This document shows positions 34,698 through 43,342 of a stretch of 64,000 nucleotides of DNA, piece after piece (the stretch's first letter is position 1; each line of letters opens with the position of its first letter). The translations under genes were made by a program, and so were the position numbers. The stretch lies in assembly GCF_020400655.1 (NCBI RefSeq), contig NZ_JAINRC010000012.1, positions 248,001 to 312,000 of the forward strand, read 5' to 3'. The stretch comes from Streptomyces spinosus. Lineage in GTDB: Bacteria > Actinomycetota > Actinomycetes > Streptomycetales > Streptomycetaceae. The notes beneath the pieces are model-generated. The model saw only the letters and a list, made by a program, of their open reading frames with translations. It was not told the origin of the DNA and made no database searches.

Positions 34698-36137
34698 TCA
34701 GTTGCCGGCGTCGCGGCTCACGGCGGACGTGTCCGGGTTCGGTACGAACGTCGCGTCGCCCAGCGGCGAGTGGCCCGGCTGGGTCTGCTGCTGCCGGGGG
34801 GCGCCGTCGTCGCCGAGCCCGCGCGCCGGCCCCTGGCAGCCCTGGGCCACCGCGATGCCGAGCGCCACGAGCAGCGTCACCACCACGAACACGAACAGCC
34901 GCTGCCGCAGCAGCCGCGGATTGGCCGGCCGCCGTAGGCTGCCCGCCGGGCGCTGCCCCGGCCGGCCGGAACCACCGCGCTGAGCGGGCCGGCCGCCACC
35001 GGAGCGCGGACCGCCGCCGCGCGGCACCGGAGTGGGGCGCGCCGTGCCCGGCCGGGGGGAGGGCCCTGCACCGCCACCGCGCGCACCGCTGCCACCGCGG
35101 GAGGGCACCGCGCCACGTGAGGACACCCCGCCCCTGGAGGACACGGAGGGCGCACCGCCGCGGGCGGGGTTGCCGCCGCGCGGCAGCGGTGTGCCGGGGG
35201 AGGCGCGCCGCTGGGTGCGCTGCTGCTCGGGGTAGGTGTCGGCGAGCCGTCCGGTGGGCCGGTCCGCCTCGGCGGCCCGCGGCGAGGGCGGCCGTACGCC
35301 GTCCAGGCCCTGCGCCTCCCGGGCGGCGATCTCCTTCAGCCGCAGCGACAGCTGGAGCGTACTGGGCCGCTCGTCGGGGTCCTTCGCCAGGCAGGCCCGG
35401 ATCAGCGGGGCCAGGGCGTCCGGGACGCCGTACAGCTGCGGCTCCTCGTGCACCACCCGGTACAGCATCACCTCGGAACTGCCCTGCCCGAAGGGCGAGT
35501 CGCCGGTCGAGGCGTACGCCAGGGTCGCGCCCAGGGAGAAGACGTCGGTGGCCGGCGTGACCGCGGCCCCGCGCACCTGCTCCGGGGCGAGGAAGCCGGG
35601 GGAGCCGACCGCGGTCCCCACGTGGGTGAGCGTGGAGGCACCGGTGGCCCAGGCGATGCCGAAGTCGATGATCCGCGGCCCCTTCGGGGACAGCAGGATG
35701 TTGGAGGGCTTCAGGTCCCGGTGCACGACCCCGGCCTCGTGCACGGCGACCAGCCCCTCGGACAGGGCCGCGCCGATCGCGGCCGTGTCCGCCGCGCCGA
35801 GAGCGCCCTCCTCGGCGACCTTGTCGTGCAGGGACGGGCCCGGTACGTACTGGGTGGCGAACCAGGGCCGTTCCGCCTCCAGGTCCGCGGCGACCAGCCG
35901 GGCCGTGCACCCGCCCCTGATCCGCCGGGCCGCCGACACCTCGCGCGCGAAGCGCGACCGGAACTCCTGGTCCTCCGCGAGATCGGGCCGGATCACCTTC
36001 AGGGCGACCCGCTGCCCCTTCTTGTCGGAGCCGAGATAGACCACGCCCATCCCGCCCGCGCCGAGCCGTCGGTGAAGCCTGAACGAGCCGACGACGCGCG
36101 GGTCCTCGCGCCTCAGGCGCATCATCGCCATGTTCAT
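34698..36137 (-). CDS. Membrane-anchored Ser/Thr protein kinase (PknB-like)
   Basis: 479 residues from the ATG of MNMAMMRLRRED; an ATG ten codons upstream is possible. The kinase domain (about 15-270) has LGAGGMGVVYLG, the ATP-site lysine in ALKVI, catalytic HRDLKPSN, DFG and APEQVRG, so it should be active. A long Gly/Arg/Pro/Ser-rich linker (about 300-415) follows. One membrane helix (LFVFVVVTLLVALGIAVA) and a short external tail complete it. There are no PASTA or other sensor domains, so the signal is unknown. The glycine/arginine-rich linker could be a target of phosphorylation or a partner-binding region. Confidence 0.92.
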   Translation of the reverse strand: MNMAMMRLRREDPRVVGSFRLHRRLGAGGMGVVYLGSDKKGQRVALKVIRPDLAEDQEFRSRFAREVSAARRIRGGCTARLVAADLEAERPWFATQYVPGPSLHDKVAEEGALGAADTAAIGAALSEGLVAVHEAGVVHRDLKPSNILLSPKGPRIIDFGIAWATGASTLTHVGTAVGSPGFLAPEQVRGAAVTPATDVFSLGATLAYASTGDSPFGQGSSEVMLYRVVHEEPQLYGVPDALAPLIRACLAKDPDERPSTLQLSLRLKEIAAREAQGLDGVRPPSPRAAEADRPTGRLADTYPEQQRTQRRASPGTPLPRGGNPARGGAPSVSSRGGVSSRGAVPSRGGSGARGGGAGPSPRPGTARPTPVPRGGGPRSGGGRPAQRGGSGRPGQRPAGSLRRPANPRLLRQRLFVFVVVTLLVALGIAVAQGCQGPARGLGDDGAPRQQQTQPGHSPLGDATFVPNPDTSAVSRDAGN

Positions 36138-36739
36138 CCCCGCTGCCCGGTCCCTGTGACGTGGCACAGCTTACGTTTCCACGGCCGCCTGCGCGCAGAG
36201 GCCGCGCCCTCTGGGCCGGATGGATTGTGTCGGCCGTCCGGGGGAGGTGAAACGCGGTCAGGAGGTGCGGGCGGACGGCGACTTCGCGCCACCGGTGGCC
36301 TCAACCCGTCGGTGCGGCAGGCGGGTTGACGTCCTGCTGGGCCGCGGTGCACGGGCCGGTACGCCCACCGGCCGGCGGCCGTCGGCGGCGCGCGGCCGTG
36401 CCCGCGCCCCGGATGCCGGTCCACCCCCGGCACTCCCTCCGACCAGGACGGGAGTGATCGAAGTCACTCAACTCATCCCATAGAGCGCGCCGGAAATAAC
36501 GGGACGAAGCGGGCTACCCCTCCGGGAAGACCCCGAGACGCCGGCCCGCGTCTCCACCCAGGGGAGTACGTCGCAGGTCATGGCTCATCCTCATGGAGGC
36601 CCGGCAATCGGTACGCGGGCATGACGTCCGGTGGACGCCGCGCGCCTAGATTTGAGGTCAAGCGGCGGGTGCAGCACTCGTCCCCCGAGGTCACCACCCG
36701 CCGCTGCCGACGACAACCGAAACGGTCAGGAGAGGGACC
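36138..36739. other. Intergenic region with a promoter and a structured leader
   Basis: It separates the kinase gene from a small membrane-protein gene. TGACGT (36622-36627) and TAGATT (36647-36652), 19 bases apart, form a good promoter. The 80-base leader that follows contains a hairpin (36661-36705). The part nearer the kinase holds short inverted repeats (GTGA-TCGAAG-TCAC near 36454) but no gene that I can support. Confidence 0.55.
36661..36705 (+). promoter_or_regulatory. Stem-loop in the 5' leader of the small membrane-protein gene
   Basis: AGCGGCGGGTG (36661-36671) pairs perfectly with CACCCGCCGCT (36695-36705), and the loop can form a smaller CTCG/CGAG stem. It lies between the likely transcription start and the ribosome site of the gene at 36740. 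Confidence 0.5.
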
Positions 36740-36916
36740 ATGGCCCACACGGCACCGCGACGCACGGCGCTCGCCCCCCGCCGAACGGGCCGCCGCCACC
36801 CCCTGGTGGCGACACTGATGGCCCTTCCCCTGGCGGCCCTGCTCCTGCTCGTCTTCGACGGCTGGGAGACGGTGGCCACACAGGCGTCGTCCGTGGGTGC
36901 GATGCTGGGGCGCTGA
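36740..36916 (+). CDS. 58-residue small membrane protein
   Basis: ATG preceded by AGGAGAGGG. A basic N-terminus (many Arg and His up to about residue 22) is followed by one hydrophobic helix (LVATLMALPLAALLLLVF) and a short tail ending GAMLGR. The arrangement is a single-pass protein with its N-terminus inside. It has its own promoter, a structured leader and a strong terminator downstream, so it is a stand-alone unit. No function known to me. Confidence 0.72.
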   Translation: MAHTAPRRTALAPRRTGRRHPLVATLMALPLAALLLLVFDGWETVATQASSVGAMLGR

Positions 36917-37003
36917 GCGGCGACCCCAGGCCCGGAAGAGCGGTCCGGGCGGGGACATCGATCCATGAAACCCCGTGGGGACGGGGGTACGGCGGACGGC
37001 ACA

Positions 37004-37037
37004 AATGCCGGCGCAGCTGGGGAGCTGCGCCGGCATT
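37004..37037. terminator. Perfect 15-bp stem terminator
   Basis: AATGCCGGCGCAGCT and its exact complement flank a GGGG loop, with A/T at the base of the stem. It ends the small membrane-protein transcript and shows that the following kinase-like gene must start downstream of it. Confidence 0.85.
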
Positions 37038-37180
37038 GGCCGTTCACCCGGCGTCGCCGGTCCGCCGCGCGCACGCCGGCTACTCGCGCCCGGGGCGGTC
37101 CCACACGGTTCGCCCGGCCTCCGCCGCCCGCCCCCGGTACCCTCACCCCAGCACCCGACCAGCCCCGCCCCGAGGCCCCC

Positions 37181-38197
37181 TTGACCGCAGACACCACCAC
37201 CGCGAGCGCCGGGACCGGCGACCCCGCCCTCGTGTCCGCGCTGGCCGACCGGGCCAGGGCCGCCGCTCACCCCCGCAGTCCCGCCGCCTCCTGCTCCTGC
37301 CCCAGCGCCCCCCTCGCCGACCGCCCGGACGCCACCGTCGTCCGCCACGACATCACCGTCGCCAAGGCCCACGCCCCGGACACGGACCCCGCCGCGCTCA
37401 CCCTCCGCGTCGCCACGGCCGCGCGCCACCCCGGCCTGCTCCTGCCCCCGCTCACCCCGGTCACGGCCACCCTGTACGACCGCCTGGTCACCCTCTGGCC
37501 GTACGGCGCCCCCGTGGACCCGGACGACCCGGACGCCGCTCCCTGGGAGGCCGCCGCCACCCTCCTCGCCCTCCTGCACCGCACCCCCGTCCCCGCCGGC
37601 CTCCCTCCGATGCGCGGCCCCGTCAAGGCCGCCCGCGCGCTCGACCGCCTCCGGGCGGCCCTGCTCACCACGTCCGGACGGGCCGCGCATCCGGCCGCGC
37701 GGCCCGTCCTGGAAGCCTGGGCCGCCCTGCCCGCCTGGGCTCGCGCGCAGGCGCCGATGCCCGGCCCGCCGGCCCTCTGCCACGGCGACCTGCACCTCGG
37801 CCAGCTCGTACGGCACCCCGCACCGGACGGGCCGTGGAGGCTGATCGACGTGGACGACCTCGGTGCCGGCGTCCCGGCCTGGGACCTGGCCCGCCCCGCC
37901 GCCTGGTACGCCTGCGGACTGCTCCCGCCCGACGAGTGGACCCGCTTCCTGACCGCCTACCGGCAGGCCGGCGGCCCGGCCGTGCCCGCGGACGGCGACC
38001 CCTGGACCGCCCTGGACGTCCCGGCCCGCGCGCTCACCGTGCAGACGGCGGCCCTCGCGGTCGCGAAGGCGCTCGCCGCGGACCGCCCGCTGGACGAGGT
38101 GGAACAGGCCGTGGTGGACGCGTGCGCGCGCATGCCGTCCGTCCCCGCCGGCTTCCCCCCGGCGTCCGCACCCCGATCCCCGAGCGAGAGGGCCTAG
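37181..38197 (+). CDS. Aminoglycoside-phosphotransferase-fold (APH) kinase
   Basis: 338 residues from a TTG preceded by GAGG. Longer in-frame starts would run through the terminator at 37004-37037, and a TACCCT -10 lies at about 37139. The catalytic loop reads LCHGDLHLGQLV, where the usual HGDxHxxN has Q in place of N, and the metal-binding stretch is LIDVDDLGAGVPAWDLA. Such kinases act on small molecules such as choline, sugars or antibiotics. The substrate is unknown, and nothing suggests acquired resistance. It may be co-transcribed with the zinc-ribbon gene 80 bp downstream. Confidence 0.85.
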   Translation: MTADTTTASAGTGDPALVSALADRARAAAHPRSPAASCSCPSAPLADRPDATVVRHDITVAKAHAPDTDPAALTLRVATAARHPGLLLPPLTPVTATLYDRLVTLWPYGAPVDPDDPDAAPWEAAATLLALLHRTPVPAGLPPMRGPVKAARALDRLRAALLTTSGRAAHPAARPVLEAWAALPAWARAQAPMPGPPALCHGDLHLGQLVRHPAPDGPWRLIDVDDLGAGVPAWDLARPAAWYACGLLPPDEWTRFLTAYRQAGGPAVPADGDPWTALDVPARALTVQTAALAVAKALAADRPLDEVEQAVVDACARMPSVPAGFPPASAPRSPSERA

Positions 38198-38277
38198 GCT
38201 GCAACCGCCCGGGGCCGGACGGAGTCTGTCCTGGGGAAACACGAAGCAGGACCGACCGGCGAGGAGTTGAGCCGACC

Positions 38278-38574
38278 ATGCAGTGTCCGAAGTGCCATGC
38301 GCCGATGCACACCTACAACCGCAACGGCGTCCAGATCGAGCAGTGCAGCGGCTGCCGCGGCATATTCCTCGACTACGGCGAGCTGGAGGCGCTGACCCGC
38401 CTGGAGGCCCAGTGGTCGCAGCCGGCCCCGCCGCCCCCGCCCGCCGCACCGCAGGCCTACCCGGCGGCTCCGCCCGCACCCGCCTGGGGCGCCCCGCACG
38501 GCGGTCACGGCGGTCACGGTCACTACGGCCACCATCGCCACAAGAGCTTCGGGCACATGCTCTTCTCCAGCTGA
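38278..38574 (+). CDS. TFIIB-type zinc-ribbon protein
   Basis: 98 residues. The N-terminal zinc ribbon has CPKC and CSGC (MQCPKCHAPM, QIEQCSGCRGIFLDYGELE). A Pro/Ala-rich middle is followed by a His/Gly-rich tail (GGHGGHGHYGHHRHKS) that could bind metals. The family (zf-TFIIB, PF13453) is widespread and uncharacterised. GAGGAG lies 14 bases upstream of the ATG. Confidence 0.85.
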   Translation: MQCPKCHAPMHTYNRNGVQIEQCSGCRGIFLDYGELEALTRLEAQWSQPAPPPPPAAPQAYPAAPPAPAWGAPHGGHGGHGHYGHHRHKSFGHMLFSS

Positions 38575-38593
38575 TCACCCGCTGGGCACACGC

Positions 38594-38630
38594 AGGAGCC
38601 CCCGGCCGTACGAGACGGCCGGGGGCTCCT
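38594..38630. terminator. Perfect 15-bp stem terminator between the zinc-ribbon gene and the tRNA cluster
   Basis: AGGAGCCCCCGGCCG and its exact complement surround a 7-base loop, with TT after on the plus strand. It serves the zinc-ribbon gene and may also end the convergent tRNA transcript. Confidence 0.85.
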
Positions 38631-38637
38631 TGCTGCG

Positions 38638-38709
38638 TGGACGATACTGGGATTGAACCAGTGACCTCTTCCGTGTCAGGGAAGCGCTCTCCCGCTGAGC
38701 TAATCGTCC
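38638..38709 (-). tRNA. tRNA-Val (GAC)
   Basis: 72 bases. Acceptor GGACGAT/ATCGTCC, discriminator A, anticodon loop CTGACAC giving anticodon GAC, and TTCAATC in the T arm. No encoded CCA. Identical to the gene at 38851-38922. Confidence 0.95.
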
Positions 38710-38738
38710 GCGGGCCGTGACCCGTGGGTCACAGACAG

Positions 38739-38810
38739 TGCGCGATACTGGGATTGAACCAGTGACCTCTTCCGTGTCAGGGAAGCGCTCTCCCGCTGAG
38801 CTAATCGCGC
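38739..38810 (-). tRNA. tRNA-Val (GAC), variant acceptor stem
   Basis: 72 bases, anticodon GAC. Same body as its two neighbours but the acceptor stem is GCGCGAT/ATCGCGC. The second and third base pairs are changed on both sides, so pairing is kept. No encoded CCA. Confidence 0.95.
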
Positions 38811-38850
38811 GGGCGGGATCTCCGAGAAGACCCAGGATCCGAAGATCCAG

Positions 38851-38922
38851 TGGACGATACTGGGATTGAACCAGTGACCTCTTCCGTGTCAGGGAAGCGC
38901 TCTCCCGCTGAGCTAATCGTCC
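38851..38922 (-). tRNA. tRNA-Val (GAC)
   Basis: 72 bases, anticodon GAC, acceptor GGACGAT/ATCGTCC, discriminator A. Identical to the gene at 38638-38709; separated from tRNA-Cys by one base. Confidence 0.95.
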
Positions 38923-38923
38923 T

Positions 38924-38997
38924 TGGAGGTGGAGACGGGATTTGAACCCGTGTAGACGGCTTTGCAGGCCGTTGCCTCGCCTCTCGGCCACTCCACC
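38924..38997 (-). tRNA. tRNA-Cys (GCA)
   Basis: 74 bases including an encoded CCA. Acceptor GGTGGAG/CTCCACC, discriminator U as expected for Cys, anticodon loop CTGCAAA giving GCA, T arm GGGTTCAAATCCC. Probably co-transcribed with the Val genes. Confidence 0.95.
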
Positions 38998-39035
38998 AGG
39001 AGTGTAAGGGGATCGGGACGACCCCTTCTCCTTCG

Positions 39036-39108
39036 AGCGGACGACGAGGCTCGAACTCGCGACCTCAACCTTGGCAAGGTTGCGCTCTACCAACTGAGCT
39101 ACGTCCGC
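39036..39108 (-). tRNA. tRNA-Gly (GCC)
   Basis: 73 bases. Acceptor GCGGACG/CGTCCGC, discriminator U, anticodon loop TTGCCAA giving GCC, T arm GAGTTCGAGCC. No encoded CCA. First gene of the five-tRNA minus-strand cluster. Confidence 0.95.
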
Positions 39109-39286
39109 CTGTCGTTTCGGTCCGCTTGCGCGTCCCGGCGACGTGTTGAACTCTAGCGGATTCCCGGGCCAGTACAAAAACGCGTTTGCGCAGCGTGCTG
39201 CGGTGCGTCCGGCGGACCCCGTGGTCAGGGCCCCCTCCGGGACATCCCGCGGCCGGCTCCCGGACACCCGCCCTAGACTCGACCAC

Positions 39287-40342
39287 GTGCTCCACCACCC
39301 GTCCGGCCTCCCCCCGCTGGCCCGTTTCGGCGACCGCGTCGCCACCGGCCTCCTCGACGTCACCAGCGATCCGGCCGCCCTGGACTCCACCGGCTTCTGG
39401 GCCGTCTGCGCGGACTTCGAGGGCCGCCTGACCTGCGCGCGCTTCGCGGACGTACGCGAGGAGCCGGTGCCCGCGCCGGTGCCCGGCGGATGGCGGGGAC
39501 CGCGGCCGGGGGACTGGACCTCCTCCCTGGACCGCGCCGCGTACACCGCGGCCGTCCACCGCATCCGCGAGCACATCGCGGCCGGCGAGGTCTACCAGGC
39601 CAACCTCTGCCGCGTGCTCAGCGCGCCGGTCGGCCCCGCCGCCGACGTGGACGCCCTGACCGCGCTGCTGGCCCGCGGCAACCCTGCGCCGTACGCGGGA
39701 ACGATCCGGCTGCCGGAGCACGGCGTGGAGATCGCCACCGCCTCGCCCGAGCTGTTCCTGCGCCGCGACGGCCGCACGGTCGAGTCGGGACCGATCAAGG
39801 GCACCGGACGCACCGAGGCGGACCTGCTGGAGAAGGACTACGCCGAGAACGTGATGATCGTGGACCTGGTGCGCAACGACATCGGCCGCGTCTGCGCGAC
39901 CGGCAGCGTGACCGTCCCCGACCTGTGCGCCGTGGAGAAGCACCCGGGGCTCGTCCACCTCGTCTCGACCGTCCGCGGCGAGCTGCGGGCGGACGCCGGC
40001 TGGCCGGAGCTGCTGGCCGCGGCCTTCCCGCCCGGCTCGGTCACCGGCGCCCCCAAAGCGAGCGCCCTGACGATCATCGAGGCGCTGGAGACGGCGCCGC
40101 GCGGCCCGTACTGCGGAGGCATCGGCTGGGTGGACGCCGACCGGGGCACCGCCGAGCTGGCCGTGGGCATCCGCACCTTCTGGATCGACCGCGCCGCGGG
40201 CGCCCTGCGCTTCGGCACCGGAGCCGGCATCACCTGGGGGTCCGACCCGGAGGGGGAGTGGCGGGAGACCGAGCTGAAGGCGTCCCGGCTGCTCGCGGTA
40301 GCGTCGGGGGCGTACGACGAGACCGAGGGGGCGCTCCTGTGA
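39287..40342 (+). CDS. pabB: Aminodeoxychorismate synthase component I (PabB-like)
   Basis: 351 residues from a GTG that lies seven bases after a TAGACT -10, so the message is probably leaderless; the longer frame reaches into the tRNA-Gly promoter region. The chorismate-binding domain is complete: SPELFLRR, GPIKGTGR, DLVRNDIGRVC, PGSVTGAPK and GTGAGITWGSD. With a glutaminase subunit it converts chorismate to 4-amino-4-deoxychorismate for folate. It lacks the longer N-terminal domain of anthranilate synthase. It overlaps the lyase gene by four bases. Confidence 0.9.
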   Translation: MLHHPSGLPPLARFGDRVATGLLDVTSDPAALDSTGFWAVCADFEGRLTCARFADVREEPVPAPVPGGWRGPRPGDWTSSLDRAAYTAAVHRIREHIAAGEVYQANLCRVLSAPVGPAADVDALTALLARGNPAPYAGTIRLPEHGVEIATASPELFLRRDGRTVESGPIKGTGRTEADLLEKDYAENVMIVDLVRNDIGRVCATGSVTVPDLCAVEKHPGLVHLVSTVRGELRADAGWPELLAAAFPPGSVTGAPKASALTIIEALETAPRGPYCGGIGWVDADRGTAELAVGIRTFWIDRAAGALRFGTGAGITWGSDPEGEWRETELKASRLLAVASGAYDETEGALL

Positions 40343-41160
40343 GGATCTGGCTGGACGGCGAGCTGCGGGACCTGGAATCCGCCAGGATCTCCGTCCTCGA
40401 CCACGGACTGACCGTCGGCGACGGTGTCTTCGAGACCGTCAAGGCGGTCCACGGCGCGCCGTTCGCGCTCACCCGGCACCTGGACCGGCTGACCCGCTCG
40501 GCCCGCAGCCTCGGCCTGCCCGACCCCGACCACGACGAGGTGCGCCGTGCCTGCGCGGCCGTCCTGGAGGCGGACCCGGTGCCGCTGGGCCGGCTGCGGA
40601 TCACCTACACCGGAGGCCACGGCCCGCTCGGCTCCGACCGCGGCGACCAGGGCCCGACCCTGGTGGTCGCCGTCGGCGGGACCAGCCGCCGCCCCGACTC
40701 CACGGCGGCGATCACCGTCCCGTGGACCCGCAACGAACGCGGCGCCCTCGCCGGCGTGAAGAGCACCTCGTACGCCGAGAACGTCGTCGCCCTGGCCCGC
40801 GCCCACCAACACGGCGCCTCCGAGGCGCTGTTCGGCAACACGGTCGGACAGCTGTGCGAGGGCACCGGGTCCAACGTCTTCGTCGTCCTGGACGGCGAGA
40901 TCCACACCCCGCCGGTCACCTCGGGCTGTCTGTCCGGCATCACCCGGGCCCTGGTCGTCGAGTGGGTCGGCGCCAAGGAGACCGACCTGCCGCTGGACGT
41001 CCTCCGGCGCGCCGACGAGGTCTTCCTGACCTCCACGCTGCGGGACGTACAGGCCCTGCACCGGGTCGACGACCGTGAACTGCCCGGCACCGGCGGCCCG
41101 GTGACCGCCGAGGCCATGCGGATCTTCGACGAGCAGGCCGGGCGGGACCTGGATCCCTGA
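40339..41160 (+). CDS. pabC: Class IV aminotransferase, probable 4-amino-4-deoxychorismate lyase
   Basis: 273 residues from a GTG overlapping pabB (GTGA). The PLP lysine is in LAGVKSTSYAEN, and the class IV pattern continues with GNTVGQLCEGTGSNVF and VTSGCLSGITR. Directly after pabB, the likely reaction is release of pyruvate from aminodeoxychorismate to give 4-aminobenzoate. Branched-chain or D-amino-acid aminotransferase activity is the alternative, since the fold is shared; position makes the lyase most likely. Confidence 0.88.
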   Translation: MRIWLDGELRDLESARISVLDHGLTVGDGVFETVKAVHGAPFALTRHLDRLTRSARSLGLPDPDHDEVRRACAAVLEADPVPLGRLRITYTGGHGPLGSDRGDQGPTLVVAVGGTSRRPDSTAAITVPWTRNERGALAGVKSTSYAENVVALARAHQHGASEALFGNTVGQLCEGTGSNVFVVLDGEIHTPPVTSGCLSGITRALVVEWVGAKETDLPLDVLRRADEVFLTSTLRDVQALHRVDDRELPGTGGPVTAEAMRIFDEQAGRDLDP

Positions 41161-41209
41161 GCCGGAAAACGGGCTGACGCGAGCGGTCGTCCCGGGTAGA
41201 ACACCTGTG

Positions 41210-42034
41210 ATGACCACGACCCTGCGGCCGGCCGGGCCGCTCCAGCAGCACCCCGACGGATCCCGTTCCCGCCGTTACGCGGTGTGCGTGAACAGCCGTC
41301 CCGTCGGGGAGATCCACCTCGGCACCTCGCCGTCCCTCGGCGCGTCGGTGGCCCGCGTCGTCGACCTGCGGATCGCCGAGCCCGACCGGCGGCGCGGCCG
41401 GGGCACCGTGGCGGCGCTCGCCGCGGAGGAGGTGGCCCGGGGCTGGGGCTGCGCACAGATGGAGGCGGTGGTGCCCGCGACGGCGGACGCCGCGCTGCGC
41501 CTGTTCGGTGCCCTCGGCTACACGGTGCGCAACCGCGGCATGGAGAAACGACTCGGCGCCACCCCGCCCGCGCTGCCGCCGGGCAGCCACGCGCGCCCCA
41601 TGACCGAGGCCGAGTTCGCCGCCTGGCAGGAGGCGGAGGGCGAGCGGTACGCACGCGGGTGGATCGGGCGGGGCGTCCCCGAGGCCGCGGCCCGGGCCAA
41701 GGCCCGCGACGACCACGCGCGGCTGCTGCCGCACGGGCTCGCGACCGAGGGCGTGCTCTTCAGCGTGCTGGAGCACGAGGGCACCCGGGTGGGCACCCTC
41801 TGGCTGGCCCTGGAGGACGCCAAGGCGTTCGTGTTCGACGTGGAGACCTTCGCCGCCCACCGGGGGCGGGGACACGGCCGTACGCTCATGCTGCTGGCGG
41901 AACGCCAGGCGATCGAGGCCGGCCGGACGGTCCTCGGCCTGAACGTGTTCGCGGGCAACACCCCGGCCGAGCGGCTGTACGCGTCACTCGGCTACGAGAC
42001 GGTGACCCATTCCCTGAGCAAGCCCCTGCTGTAG
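41210..42034 (+). CDS. Tandem GNAT acetyltransferase
   Basis: 274 residues. Start is the ATG seven bases after a TAGAAC -10 (leaderless); a GTG one codon earlier is possible. Two GNAT-like halves are visible. The first (about 25-115) has DLRIAEPDRRRGRGTVAAL, and the second (about 130-272) has HRGRGHGRTLMLLAERQA and NTPAERLYASLGYE. Only the second has a fully standard acetyl-CoA motif plus C-terminal motif. Such two-domain proteins often acetylate antibiotics or metabolites; substrate unknown. Confidence 0.85.
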   Translation: MTTTLRPAGPLQQHPDGSRSRRYAVCVNSRPVGEIHLGTSPSLGASVARVVDLRIAEPDRRRGRGTVAALAAEEVARGWGCAQMEAVVPATADAALRLFGALGYTVRNRGMEKRLGATPPALPPGSHARPMTEAEFAAWQEAEGERYARGWIGRGVPEAAARAKARDDHARLLPHGLATEGVLFSVLEHEGTRVGTLWLALEDAKAFVFDVETFAAHRGRGHGRTLMLLAERQAIEAGRTVLGLNVFAGNTPAERLYASLGYETVTHSLSKPLL

Positions 42035-42155
42035 GACCGCGGAGCGCGCCCCTGCCGTAGGACCGCGCGGGCCGGCCGTGCCGCGCGGCCTGGGGCGACG
42101 GCTCGCACGCCGCCAGGCCCCGCGGAGCCGTCCCGCGCCCCCGCCCGCCCCCGGG

Positions 42156-42680
42156 TCAGACCTCCCGGTCGGCCAGCAGCCGGTCCGCGATCTCCTCGAT
42201 GCGCCCGCGCAGGCCCTCCTGGCTCTTGCCGCCGTCGAGGCGCTCGCCGCCGATGACGTACGTGGGGGTGCCGGTCACGCCGATCGCCTTGCCCTCGGCC
42301 TGGTCGGCGTCGACGGCCAGGATGTGCCGCCCGTCGATCAACGCGGTGTCGAACTCCTCGGCGTCCAGGCCGAGTTCCCGGGCCACCTCGATCAGGAGGG
42401 GTTCTCCCTGACGGTCCAGCTCCGCCACCCGCTCCAGCACGGCCTCCACGTACGGCCAGCCCTTGCCCTGCTCCAGCGCCTCCTCGGCGGCCTGGGCGGC
42501 GGCGAAGGCGTGCTTGTGCTTCTCCAGCGGGAAGTGCCGCAGCCGCAGCTCGAGCCGGTCGCCGTAGCGGGCGCGCAGGGCGCGGACGTCGTCCAGGGCG
42601 GTGCGGCAGTCGGGGCACTGCAGTTCGCACCAGACGTCGAGGACGAGGGCTTCGGTGCGTGCGGGGGTGGAGTCGCTCAT
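42156..42680 (-). CDS. DsbA-family thiol oxidoreductase (FrnE-like)
   Basis: 174 residues from the ATG with GGAGGC upstream. The active site is CPDC in WCELQCPDCRTAL near residues 22-25, and the cis-proline region is GVTGTPTYVIGG. There is no signal peptide, so it acts in the cytoplasm, as FrnE-type proteins do. Helical insert EKHKHAFAAAQAAEEALEQG is typical. It would exchange disulfides in stress; substrates unknown. Confidence 0.88.
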   Translation of the reverse strand: MSDSTPARTEALVLDVWCELQCPDCRTALDDVRALRARYGDRLELRLRHFPLEKHKHAFAAAQAAEEALEQGKGWPYVEAVLERVAELDRQGEPLLIEVARELGLDAEEFDTALIDGRHILAVDADQAEGKAIGVTGTPTYVIGGERLDGGKSQEGLRGRIEEIADRLLADREV

Positions 42681-42889
42681 GCCTCCAGTCTTCCAGGCCG
42701 GGACCGGGCGGCCCAATCGGGACCTGGGCCGGTCGGTGGGGCGGGGACCGGCGCTCCGGGCGTCGGGCCTGCACCGGCACTCCAGTAGGAGGCGACCCGG
42801 AGATGTCCCTGATGTCTGGCCGGGGCATGGCATCGCGGGGACCGGGCGGTGCACGATGGAGGCGACGGACGAGCCCGCCAGGAGGACGG

Positions 42890-43342
42890 ATGATTGCCGA
42901 GACAGTCTGCTCCGCCGTGTCGGCGGCGGGCCTGGGTATCGCGGTGGTCACGGCCTACCGCAAGCGTTTCCTGGCGGCGGCCCGCCTCGCGGCCTACTCG
43001 CTGGTGCCGGTCGGCCTGGTCATGACCGGCGTCGTCGGCTGGCTCGCCGACACCGCCCTGAGCCCCACCGCCTGGGCGGGCTTCGGGGTGCTGGGCGCGG
43101 CCTGGCTGCTGTTCGCCGGTACGCGTGCCGTGGAGCGACGGCGCGGAGGCGGCGGACGCGAGACGACCGGGCGGGCCGAGCGGGACGCGGTGGCGCCGGC
43201 GGCCCCGGCGCCGCCCCTCGGCGGGGCATCCCGGCCCGCGGGCCGCCCCGCGGCCGGCCCCCGGGCCGGCGCGCCCCGGACCGCCGACTCGGGCGAGGAC
43301 TTCAGCGACATCGAGGCCATCTTGAAGAAGCACGGCATATGA
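42890..43342 (+). CDS. Two-helix membrane protein with C-terminal DIEAILKKHGI motif
   Basis: 150 residues from the ATG with AGGAGGA upstream. Two or three hydrophobic segments (about 2-20, 33-52, 62-82) are followed by an Arg/Ala/Pro-rich disordered stretch and the ending DFSDIEAILKKHGI. I recall this short C-terminal motif in several actinobacterial proteins, where it may be a binding peptide. No enzyme motif. Function unknown. Confidence 0.8.
   Translation: MIAETVCSAVSAAGLGIAVVTAYRKRFLAAARLAAYSLVPVGLVMTGVVGWLADTALSPTAWAGFGVLGAAWLLFAGTRAVERRRGGGGRETTGRAERDAVAPAAPAPPLGGASRPAGRPAAGPRAGAPRTADSGEDFSDIEAILKKHGI

Noticed and set aside
36578..38578. 666-codon minus-strand frame across the small membrane protein, APH and zinc-ribbon genes
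   Set aside because: It crosses two perfect terminators and has no domain; the plus-strand genes have clear motifs and ribosome sites.
38638..39108. Phage or integrative-element attachment at the tRNA cluster
   Set aside because: No integrase gene and no partial tRNA repeat lies nearby; the cluster is simply five intact tRNA genes.
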